16,655 nucleotides of DNA from JBGOUV01 sp041477815 (GTDB taxonomy: Bacteria > Acidobacteriota > Terriglobia > Bryobacterales > JACQDG01), in contig JBGOUV010000115.1 of NCBI GenBank assembly GCA_041477815.1, forward strand, positions 1-16,655. The letters are read 5' to 3'. Each line of letters starts with the position of its first letter. The first letter of the stretch is position 1. Shown here one piece after another: positions 1 to 6,423 of this stretch. The notes under the pieces were generated by a model. That model made no database searches. It was not told the DNA's origin and saw only the letters and a program-made list of their open reading frames with translations. Position numbers and translations under genes: made by a program.

Positions 1-1259
1 CTCGCGTGGTAGACATCGTCATGCCGCTTCATGAACCGGAAGAAGCGCACCAGCTCCTGGCGCGATTCCGGATCGTTGAAATTGGCGTAGCGGGTCATCG
101 GGGCGCCGCCGTTTGCGGCCAGCTCCGCCAGGGACGCGCGGATCTTGACGCTCTCGTAGTGGCAGACGCTGAAGGGGCGGCCGCCGCCCGCTCCGCGCAT
201 GTAGCGCATCTGCAGGGTCGGCTCGTTCTTGCCGACGCAGTACCACAGATAGTCTTCGCCCTTGGCCCAAAGATCGGGCGGCAACATGAACCGTTCGTCG
301 TTGCGCGGCAGGGGCTGGTAGCTATGCAGCCATTGGGCCAGGATGAGGTCGGGCTTGAGGGAACGGCCGTAGGCGATGAAGATGTCGTCGAAGGCCCTTT
401 TTCGCGAGATGTCGGAGAAGCGCTGCCCTTCCAGCCGCAGCGGCGTCATCTCATTGGCCTTGTACCAGCCATTGATTTCGGCGAACGGATGCGTCTCGAG
501 GTTCTCGATGCCGAACTGCTTTCGCAACTCGGCGGGCGAATAACGCTCGCGCAAATGATCCTTGAACCCACGGACGCAGTACTGGCACATGCACCCGTTC
601 GTGTAGAAGTAATTGATCACAAAGCCGTCCACTCCGCGTTCAATGCCGCGCTTGACGAACGCCTTCATGACCTTGCGCCAGTTCGGATTGTTCAGGCAGC
701 CGTGAAAGATGGGCCAGGGTGAAAACCCGTCGAGTTGGATCGAATAGGGACTGCCATCGGCCTTCCGCTGGAGGAGCTCGAGCGGATCCCGCACGGGTTT
801 CGGGCCCAGTTCCTTCTCGTCCCAAAGCTCGTTGTAGAACTGGAAGAACCCTTCGCGAGGACCCTGGGGTCCGTCGATGAGGCCCGTGACGTGGTAGGTG
901 GTGTCGATGTGCCCGATCACCTTCACACCGCGTTTATGCAGCTCCCGATTGAGGTTTTCGAGAAACTGTCCGCTGGCTTTGAGATCTCCGTCCACAGCGT
1001 GGGTGGCGGCGGTGGCGCCCTTCACCGCCTTGGGCACGTGCGCGAGAGCCCAGAAGTCCACACCATAGAAGCCCGCCTGGACCACCTCCGGCTGGGCCTC
1101 GTCGATGAACGCGAGATAGCCGGGGTCGATGTACTGCCGCCAGTGAACCAGCATGCGGCTGAACTCGAGGCGCGGGGGGGCCGCCGCGCGCTGGCCCGAT
1201 GGCGAGCAGGCGGTCAACGCCGCCGCGAGGACGGCGATCCAGGTGATCTTCGATGGCAT
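1..1259 (-). CDS. Lipoprotein, putative glycoside-hydrolase-like (partial, C-terminus off the left edge)
   Basis: The frame is open from an ATG at 1259 to the left edge, giving 419 residues without a stop. The N-terminus is a lipoprotein signal: MPSK, a hydrophobic stretch, then lipobox Leu15-Thr16-Ala17-Cys18, so the mature protein should be lipid-anchored outside the cytoplasm. A GGGAG ribosome site lies 5 nt before the ATG. The middle holds a Cys-x-Cys-x2-Cys cluster (residues 223-228, positions 576-593) followed by a basic segment (RGFKDHLRERY). This resembles the cysteine cluster in uncharacterised TIM-barrel glycoside-hydrolase-like families in which a CFCxxC-type motif precedes F-x-x-W/H-L. 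Aromatic-rich segments such as INYFYTNG and WLHSYQPL fit carbohydrate binding. The gene lies 118 bp downstream of the enolase-superfamily gene on the same strand and may share its mRNA. The gene call is solid; the hydrolase assignment is an inference from motif style. Confidence 0.82.
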   Translation of the reverse strand, partial: MPSKITWIAVLAAALTACSPSGQRAAAPPRLEFSRMLVHWRQYIDPGYLAFIDEAQPEVVQAGFYGVDFWALAHVPKAVKGATAATHAVDGDLKASGQFLENLNRELHKRGVKVIGHIDTTYHVTGLIDGPQGPREGFFQFYNELWDEKELGPKPVRDPLELLQRKADGSPYSIQLDGFSPWPIFHGCLNNPNWRKVMKAFVKRGIERGVDGFVINYFYTNGCMCQYCVRGFKDHLRERYSPAELRKQFGIENLETHPFAEINGWYKANEMTPLRLEGQRFSDISRKRAFDDIFIAYGRSLKPDLILAQWLHSYQPLPRNDERFMLPPDLWAKGEDYLWYCVGKNEPTLQMRYMRGAGGGRPFSVCHYESVKIRASLAELAANGGAPMTRYANFNDPESRQELVRFFRFMKRHDDVYHA

Positions 1260-1377
1260 GGTGTCTCCCAACGGCGCCTTACTTCGCCGGTTTATGCGCG
1301 ATGCGGGTTAGCTGATCCAAGCCGGGCCACCTGCCTTCCGGACCTTCTTTACGCGCTACCGGCGGCGACTGCTGGAG

Positions 1378-2586
1378 CTAGTAAGTGGTGGTGCGCAGTT
1401 GCGCCGCCGGGTGCGACCAGATCTCGGGCCTGATGCGCATGCCGAAGCCGGGCAGATCTGGCGCGGCGATGGCGCCGTTCTTCGGGAGCAGCGGGTTTTC
1501 GAGCAGCAACGGCCAGTCGTGCTCATAGAAGCGCTGGCAGCTTTCCTGAATCCATACATTGGCGAGCGCCGTGGTGAGGTGCGTCGAGGCGTAGAACAGC
1601 AGCGGGCCTCCGGCGGTGTGCGGCGCAACGGGCAGATGCTGCGCCGCCGCCATCGCGGCGATCTTGCGGGCCTCGCTGACGCCACCGCACCAGCAGACGT
1701 CGAACATCACGTACTTGAGCGCACGAGCCTCGAGCAACTGCTGAAACGGAAGACGTCCGGCCATGCGCTCGCCGGCGATCAGGGGCAGAGACGTGGCTTC
1801 GGCGAGCTGGCGGTACTGGAGGAAGTTGCCCGGCAGCAGCATGTCTTCGAGCCACATCGGCTGATAGGTTTCGAGCGCTCGGGCAATGCGGATGGCGGCG
1901 GGCAGATTCCAGAGCGAGTGGAATTCGATCAGGATCTCGATGGAGGAGCCGAAGGCGTCGCGTAGTTTGCGCACTGGAACCAGCGCCTCGTCGATTTGGG
2001 CTGGGGTGATGAACTGGCCGCCGTTGCGCCGCCCGGCCCCATCGAAGGGCCAGATTTTGATGGCGGTGATCCCGTACTGGTCGCGGACTTCTTGGAGGAT
2101 CTTGTCGGGGTCGGTGAGGAAGTCGTGGCGGTGCGGGAAGCAGGTGTTGTAGAGACGCACGGTAGGGTTCGACTGGCCGCCGAGCAGGCGGTAGACGGGA
2201 GCGTCGAGCGACTTGCCGAGCAGGTCCCACAGTGCCAGATCGAGCGCGCTCAGGATGCGCATCTCGGTGCCGCCGGAGATCTGGAAATCGAAGGCCTGGT
2301 AGAGGTCGGTCCAGATCCGCTCGATGTCCCGCAGGTCGCGGTGGCGCAGCATGGGGGCGAGCAGGGAATGGACCATCTCGGCTTCCTGGGCCGTGCGGGG
2401 GTAAGTCTCCCCGACCGCCTGCAGGCCGGAGGTAGTGGTGAGGCGAATCCAGGTCCAGTGCGGCCAGAAGGGAGCCGAATCGCGGCCTTTGGGGAAGTGG
2501 AGCGTCTCGATCCGGGCCAGTCGCAGGGGAGGCGAGGCGGCCAGTGCGGCGGGTAGCAGCGACGCAAGCAGGTGGCGGCGGGTCAT
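1378..2586 (-). CDS. Mandelate racemase/muconate lactonizing enzyme family protein, exported
   Basis: This is an enolase-superfamily enzyme of 402 residues; the family abstracts a proton alpha to a carboxylate on sugar acids or related substrates, using Mg2+. The start at 2586 is chosen because it gives a twin-arginine signal (MTRRHLLASLLPAALAAS); an upstream ATG at 2625 would add 13 residues in front of it. The capping domain fills the first ~150 residues. In the barrel, Lys177 (TAIKIWPF) is the likely base. Metal ligands are Glu221 (ILIEFH), Glu247 (WLED) and Glu273 (AGER), and the opposite-face His is His323 (APHTAGGP). The first ligand is Glu where the family usually has Asp. Length matches the family. 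It leads a probable two-gene unit with the downstream lipoprotein. The substrate cannot be read from sequence; a sugar acid dehydratase or epimerase is likely. Confidence 0.92.
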   Translation of the reverse strand: MTRRHLLASLLPAALAASPPLRLARIETLHFPKGRDSAPFWPHWTWIRLTTTSGLQAVGETYPRTAQEAEMVHSLLAPMLRHRDLRDIERIWTDLYQAFDFQISGGTEMRILSALDLALWDLLGKSLDAPVYRLLGGQSNPTVRLYNTCFPHRHDFLTDPDKILQEVRDQYGITAIKIWPFDGAGRRNGGQFITPAQIDEALVPVRKLRDAFGSSIEILIEFHSLWNLPAAIRIARALETYQPMWLEDMLLPGNFLQYRQLAEATSLPLIAGERMAGRLPFQQLLEARALKYVMFDVCWCGGVSEARKIAAMAAAQHLPVAPHTAGGPLLFYASTHLTTALANVWIQESCQRFYEHDWPLLLENPLLPKNGAIAAPDLPGFGMRIRPEIWSHPAAQLRTTTY

Positions 2587-2623
2587 GGTCTCAGTGCAGC
2601 CAAAGAGCAGCCTTCCTTGCGGC

Positions 2624-2632
2624 ATGCTAGCA
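2624..2632 (-). promoter_or_regulatory. Extended -10 element (TGC TAGCAT) for the enolase-superfamily gene
   Basis: On the minus strand TGC TAGCAT occurs about 37 nt before the chosen ATG at 2586, so transcription would start near 2617 and leave a leader of about 30 nt. No clear -35 box is visible. The same TGCTANNNT core precedes several other genes here. Confidence 0.4.
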
Positions 2633-2816
2633 CGTTTCGGGACGGTTATCTCTATTGGAGTCTTCTCTTAGAGGCACACTGGCTTCTGTTGACGACTGGA
2701 CAGCGGCTGGTGCTACTGAGAAGAGGAACGCTATCAAAGCGTCCACGTGAGATGCCCTGCATTCTCACTTGAGCGCCGGGACGCTCCCAAATCTCCTTCC
2801 CGCAGCTTCAAGACCT

Positions 2817-2822
2817 GGGGAG
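2817..2822 (+). promoter_or_regulatory. Ribosome binding site GGGGAG deciding a GTG start
   Basis: GGGGAG ends 4 nt before the GTG at 2827 and supports that non-ATG start for the small gene. The preceding 240 bp back to 2587 hold no recognisable gene on either strand apart from the divergent promoter region of the enolase-superfamily gene. Confidence 0.5.
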
Positions 2823-2826
2823 TCGT

Positions 2827-3174
2827 GTGCCCAAAACTGTGAACGCATCAATCCCCGTGTACCGCGCCGACGGAAGCCTGTACTGCACGGCGAGCGAGGA
2901 GCGACTGGCGCGGCTTCAATCGGCCGGACTGGTTGCCTGCGTCGTCCGCCACCGGAAGGGGCACATCAATCGGGCGATTCTCTTCGTCGGCCCCGGTGAA
3001 CCAAGCCCGACGCTGGCCGGCGATCTGGGGGGCACGCGATACAGCTTCCGCCAGCACCTGGACAGCGGCTACCGAGTCTGGGCCCTAAAGCGTGTCCGCC
3101 GCGGAGAAGTGCCGCCGCGCGACGCGGGGAGCGAGGGAACCAGACCGGCAGCGGCGGCCGGAACCGGTGCGTGA
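2827..3174 (+). CDS. Small hypothetical protein, phage-cassette-like
   Basis: The 115-residue frame starts at GTG 2827 behind a strong GGGGAG site. The first ~80 residues look folded (VYRADGSLYC, LQSAGLVACVVRHRKG, GTRYSFRQHL, VWALKRV). The last ~30 are Arg/Gly/Ala/Pro-rich and probably disordered. No signal peptide or membrane segment is seen. Its TGA (3172-3174) overlaps the next start (GTG 3171 or ATG 3174), so the two genes are very likely translationally coupled and co-functional. I do not recognise the family. The position directly before an HNH nuclease suggests a phage or integrated-element origin; a DNA-binding accessory role is possible but not shown. Confidence 0.6.
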   Translation: MPKTVNASIPVYRADGSLYCTASEERLARLQSAGLVACVVRHRKGHINRAILFVGPGEPSPTLAGDLGGTRYSFRQHLDSGYRVWALKRVRRGEVPPRDAGSEGTRPAAAAGTGA

Positions 3175-3980
3175 TGCCAGCGGCAGCGTTGCGCCCCTGC
3201 TCGTATCCCGGATGCGGAGAGCTGGTAACGAGCGGCCGATGCGAGGGACACCGCCGGCAAGCAGAGCGGCAGTGCGCCGAGAGTCGGGGCACGGCACGCG
3301 ACCGGGGTTACGACCGCGCCTGGGAGCGGCTACGGGCAGCCAAACTGGCAGAGAACCCGTACTGTGAGATCCAATCGCATTGCCTCGGACTCAGCGCAGT
3401 GCAACGACTCGCCCGGCAGGTAGACCACATCCTGCCCATCGCGGAGCACCCGGAACTGCGGCTGTGCTGGGATAACCTCCAGTCAGCTTGTATTCCGTGT
3501 CACGGCGCCAAGACAACCAGGGAGTGCAGACACAGGCTAGGCAACAGCGTGAGGCCAACCGTCACAGTCGTGTCCGGTCCACCGGGAGCGGGAAAGAACC
3601 ATTACGTGGACCAGCACCGGCAACCGACCGACCTTCTGCTCGACTACGATGCCGTCATGCAGGACATCACGGGTGCGCCACAACACGCTAGACCGCCCGC
3701 AGACCAGGACGCTGCCCACTGGCTATGCTACGACGCGATGCGGGCTATGATCCAGCGGGCCGAAGCGCTCGACACGCCAGCAAGAATGTGGGTAATCAGT
3801 ACCGAGCCCGACCGGGTTAAGTTGTCCATCTTGGTTGGCAGACTCGCTGCCAACCTGGTGACCCTCGACACCGACCGTGAGACCTGCCGAGCGCGGGTGT
3901 CGATGCGGCCAGATCCGGGATATTGGCGGGAGGCCGTTGAGCGGTGGTTTCGATCCAGCGGGAGCCCGGCGAGTATGTAA
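3171..3980 (+). CDS. HNH endonuclease fused to a P-loop kinase-like domain
   Basis: The N-terminal third is a phage-type HNH nuclease. A zinc knuckle (Cys10, Cys15, Cys24, His27; CSYPGCGELV then RCEGH) comes first, then the basic stretch RDRGYDRAWERLR, and the HNH core VDHILPI (His86), WDNLQSAC (Asn102) and IPCHGAKT (Cys107, Cys110, His111). From residue ~128 a second domain begins with a Walker A (GPPGAGKN, 136-143). It is followed by DLLLDYDAV as a Walker B-like/substrate Asp pair and a C-terminal Arg-rich lid (DRETCRARV, residues ~235-243), like polynucleotide or nucleoside kinases of phages. The protein is 269 residues, or 268 if the ATG at 3174 is used. HNH nucleases of this type usually sit near phage terminase genes, but none is present here. 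An end-cleaving plus end-phosphorylating enzyme is an attractive inference. The usual Walker A Ser/Thr after Lys142 is Asn143, which may weaken ATP/Mg binding. Confidence 0.85.
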   Translation: MMPAAALRPCSYPGCGELVTSGRCEGHRRQAERQCAESRGTARDRGYDRAWERLRAAKLAENPYCEIQSHCLGLSAVQRLARQVDHILPIAEHPELRLCWDNLQSACIPCHGAKTTRECRHRLGNSVRPTVTVVSGPPGAGKNHYVDQHRQPTDLLLDYDAVMQDITGAPQHARPPADQDAAHWLCYDAMRAMIQRAEALDTPARMWVISTEPDRVKLSILVGRLAANLVTLDTDRETCRARVSMRPDPGYWREAVERWFRSSGSPASM

Positions 3981-4048
3981 GATCGTGGCGGGCAACGCGA
4001 TTCGAGTCCGTCTTAGTAGAGATGATGCGCTCTGCTGAAGGAGCAATG

Positions 4049-4057
4049 TGCTAGACT
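4049..4057 (+). promoter_or_regulatory. Possible extended -10 (TGC TAGACT)
   Basis: TGC TAGACT matches the extended -10 type seen elsewhere in this window. It would give the sialidase-like gene a ~280-nt leader. A nearer alternative is TAGTAT at 4325-4330, 14 nt before the ATG at 4345. Neither has a convincing -35. Confidence 0.3.
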
Positions 4058-4334
4058 ACTCAACGAATGCCACAGCATGAGCTTCCTGCTCCTTGCCGGC
4101 GACCTCTGCCGAGCGCGTCAACACCGCCGGAGTAGGCTCTCGATTTGCTGGGCGATTCTTGGTTGCAGCGGAACGACTTGGGGAAGGCTTAGACGTTCTT
4201 CAAGCAAAGCCTGGTGATCACGGACCAGCCGGCGCAGCGGCATGCCTTCTGATTGTCTGTCCGCCATACAGGGTAACCGAGGATCCCGCTTGCTTTGCTG
4301 GGATGAAACGGTGCAAACTGAGGGTAGTATTTTC

Positions 4335-4339
4335 GGAGG
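4335..4339 (+). promoter_or_regulatory. Ribosome binding site GGAGG fixing the sialidase-like start
   Basis: A perfect GGAGG lies 5 nt before the ATG at 4345 and, with the signal peptide, rejects the longer open frame that begins at 4093. Confidence 0.8.
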
Positions 4340-4344
4340 TTCTC

Positions 4345-5928
4345 ATGCGGTTTTTCGTGATCCCTCTATTCCTGGCCGCAGTCGCTACGGTTGACGGCCA
4401 ATCTCTTGTCGGGTCCAACGTGCGTGTCACAACCCAGGATCTGTTCCCCGCGGATCCGTACTTCCCTTCTTCGGTTCCGGCCGACGTGCTCCAGCAGAAT
4501 GAGCCCTCGATCGCGGTGCATCCGGAGTTCTCCAACCTGATCGCGGTCGGGATGAACGATGTTCGTACGCTGTCCCTCTCCGACGACGCCTGGCAGGGCC
4601 TCGCCGTCTCGACCAACGGAGGCACGTCCTTTGACTCCGAGTCGTTGGTCCCAGGTTTCCCCGGCGACACCTCCGCCGTCGGACTGAGCTCGCCCGTTCA
4701 GGGGAATGAGGCGGCCAGCGACCCTTGGCTCTCATTTGACAACTTCAATAACCTGTTTTACTCCTTCATCGCTTTCCAGCGCACGCCGCCGGGCCAGCCG
4801 GATTTTAGTCCGGCGGACACTAACGTCATTGCGGTCGCGCGGTACAACGTGGTCTTCAGCAGTGGAGTGCCAGCCGGCGTGGCCTACGACAAGACCGTGG
4901 TAGTGGAACGCGGCACGGTGGGCCTCGGCCGTCAAGAGGACAAAGAGGCCCTGACCGTGGACAACACGGGGTCCGAATTTGATGGCAACATTTATATCTG
5001 CTGGGCCCGGTTTACCGGTTCCCAAAACCACCTGAAGGTGGCGCGATCCACGGACCATGGGGACTCGTTCACTATCGCCGACCTTTTCGCCGACCAAAAC
5101 ATGCAGGGCTGCAACCTGACCGTGGCGCCGAACGGCGATGTGTATGTCTCCTGGAGGACCTTCGATTACAACCCTCGCCAATCCAACCCCAGGGACAGCG
5201 CTATTTTTGTGGCTCGTTCCACGGACGGCGGCGCTTCCTTCGGCAAGGCCGTCCGGGTAGCCACATTTGTGGACTTTCGCCAGAACGCCTCGCGCACCCC
5301 CCCCGTCTTCCGTACTTTCACTGATTCGTTCCTGGCTGCCGACGCTAACGGCGTGTACGTCGCATGGGTGGACAAGAGTTCCGCGACCGGAGCGGACGTG
5401 ATGGTCAGCCGATCCAAGACCAACGGCGCCACCTGGGAAACGCCCGTCACCCCGCATTCTCTCTTCGGCCACCAGATCATGCCCTTCTTGGCAGCGTCCG
5501 GAGGTAAGCTGTCGGTCATCTGGTTTGACAGCCGCAGCGAGCCGAGTTTCAATTCTAATGGCCCGGTCAGTGGCCAGTGCCCGCCGGGCGCTACCACGGG
5601 CGCCGGATGTACCGGCATGGATGTGTTCTACAACCAGGCCAACACCGGCGCAGCTGGCCCTCTGGCGTTCGGGACCGAGTTGAAGGTTACCAGCCAATCG
5701 TTCAACCCGAACTTGTTCGGCTCCATCAAGGCAATCAGTCCTTTTATCGGCGACTACACAGCCGTGGTCGCGAATCCGACCGATGCTTTCTTGGTGTGGA
5801 CTGATAACCACGACATCAACCCGACGGCCAATGGCTCGGAGGACGCTGATCCGACAACTGATCCGCCCGCGCTAATCAACGCGCGGTCGCGGGACTCCAA
5901 TATCTACTTTCAGAAGATCACGAAGTAG
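4345..5928 (+). CDS. Secreted BNR/Asp-box (sialidase-fold) protein
   Basis: This 527-residue protein starts with a Sec signal (MRFFVIPLFLAAVATVDG, likely cut just before or after Gln19). Four Asp-boxes of the S-x-D/N-x-G-x-x-F/W type are visible: STNGGTSF (4609-4632), STDHGDSF (5047-5070), STDGGASF (5218-5241) and SKTNGATW (5413-5436). They mark the hairpin turns of a beta-propeller of the exo-alpha-sialidase/BNR superfamily. The end carries the family-typical FIGDYTAVV and AFLVWTDNHD. The catalytic Arg triad of true sialidases cannot be assigned by eye, so hydrolysis of sialic acid is not claimed; many such proteins bind or cleave other glycans or are uncharacterised. It has its own ribosome site, stands alone on the plus strand and is followed at once by a phosphodiesterase remnant in which no promoter is seen. 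Confidence 0.9.
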   Translation: MRFFVIPLFLAAVATVDGQSLVGSNVRVTTQDLFPADPYFPSSVPADVLQQNEPSIAVHPEFSNLIAVGMNDVRTLSLSDDAWQGLAVSTNGGTSFDSESLVPGFPGDTSAVGLSSPVQGNEAASDPWLSFDNFNNLFYSFIAFQRTPPGQPDFSPADTNVIAVARYNVVFSSGVPAGVAYDKTVVVERGTVGLGRQEDKEALTVDNTGSEFDGNIYICWARFTGSQNHLKVARSTDHGDSFTIADLFADQNMQGCNLTVAPNGDVYVSWRTFDYNPRQSNPRDSAIFVARSTDGGASFGKAVRVATFVDFRQNASRTPPVFRTFTDSFLAADANGVYVAWVDKSSATGADVMVSRSKTNGATWETPVTPHSLFGHQIMPFLAASGGKLSVIWFDSRSEPSFNSNGPVSGQCPPGATTGAGCTGMDVFYNQANTGAAGPLAFGTELKVTSQSFNPNLFGSIKAISPFIGDYTAVVANPTDAFLVWTDNHDINPTANGSEDADPTTDPPALINARSRDSNIYFQKITK

Positions 5929-5942
5929 TTTGGCGTCTGTCT

Positions 5943-6295
5943 GCGGGACCGACTAGTATGACGGCCTTAGCTGCTGTTGTTGCCGTAAGGGGGAACGTCG
6001 ATCCGCGAGCGTGGGCGTCGCGGCTAGCAACGGCGGCAGTTGTCAAAGCCGCTGCGGTGATCTATGTCCTGCACGACATCCAGGAGCTGGACCTGGACCC
6101 GGCTGCCGCCGGATTCCAAATCGTCGTGAGCGGCACTCGCACAAGCCAGACCGCACGGAACGCGACGGCGTCCTGTATCTCAATCCTGGAAGTGCCGGCC
6201 CTCGGCGATTCCGATTGCCGGTGACGGTCGCGCGCCTCGATCTGGGACAGAAGCCCTGGGGAGTAGAGTTCATCGAGCTGCGCGCGCCTGCATGA
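5943..6295 (+). pseudogene. YfcE/MJ0936-type metallophosphodiesterase remnant (5'-truncated, frameshifted)
   Basis: Two frames together spell the C-terminal two thirds of a YfcE-family phosphodiesterase. The first (from ~5943) reads VVAVRGNVD, then VIYVLHDIQELDLDPAAAGF and IVVSG. The second, one frame over, reads HSHKP, DGVLYLNPGSAGPRRF and LPVTVARLDLG, and ends at TGA 6293-6295. A single missing C after 6134 (GGC-CAC expected, GGC-AC seen) accounts for the switch and falls in the metal-binding GHSH motif. The N-terminal ~60 residues with the Asp-x-His and Gly-Asp metal ligands are absent; similarity begins only 15 nt after the previous gene's stop. The domain cannot be functional as it stands. 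Which event removed the 5' part is not visible. Confidence 0.85.
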
Positions 6296-6366
6296 TTCAG
6301 TAGATATTTGTCAGTGTCTATACCTAGGGGGGAGCATCAATCTCTATAACCTTCTGAGGGGTATCA

Positions 6367-6380
6367 CGCGGGCGCCCGCG
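6367..6380. repeat. 14-bp perfect palindrome at the helicase breakpoint
   Basis: CGCGGGCGCCCGCG is its own reverse complement. It lies just beyond the point where similarity of the minus-strand helicase gene stops and just before a G-quadruplex-type run, so the break zone is rich in secondary-structure potential. Confidence 0.6.
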
Positions 6381-6400
6381 CACACAACGGCGCAGGTTTT

Positions 6401-6423
6401 GGGGGTGGGGGGTACGGGTCGGG
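6401..6423 (+). other. G-quadruplex-type motif at the helicase truncation point
   Basis: The plus strand reads G5, T, G6, TAC, G3, TC, G3: four runs of at least three G with loops of 1-3 nt, which meets the usual rule for an intramolecular quadruplex. It coincides with the end of recognisable helicase coding sequence and with Pro-rich out-of-family residues (PPPPKP) in the translated tail. Confidence 0.6.

Larger units (their letters stand above)
3981..4344 (+). other. 364-bp intergenic stretch before the sialidase-like gene
   Basis: No secure gene is found. It holds a possible extended -10 (4049-4057), an 8-bp inverted repeat (AAGGAGCA at 4038-4045 and its complement at 4087-4094) around that promoter, and an unidentified 41-codon minus-strand frame (4118-4243, starting MPLRRLVRDHQALLEERL) that could be a transposase scrap. 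The frame in phase with the downstream gene is open from 4093, but its codons lack a coding feel and the signal peptide starts only at 4345. Confidence 0.5.

Noticed and set aside
6..1433. Two long plus-strand frames (6-722 and 735-1433)
   Set aside because: They are antisense to the minus-strand lipoprotein and the end of the enolase-superfamily gene, which have coherent signals and motifs.
4093..4344. An 84-codon N-terminal extension of the sialidase-like protein
   Set aside because: It would bury the signal peptide; GGAGG stands 5 nt before the ATG at 4345.
4732..5811. A 359-codon minus-strand frame opposite the Asp-box protein
   Set aside because: The plus strand carries a signal peptide, a ribosome site and four Asp-boxes; the antisense frame has none of these.
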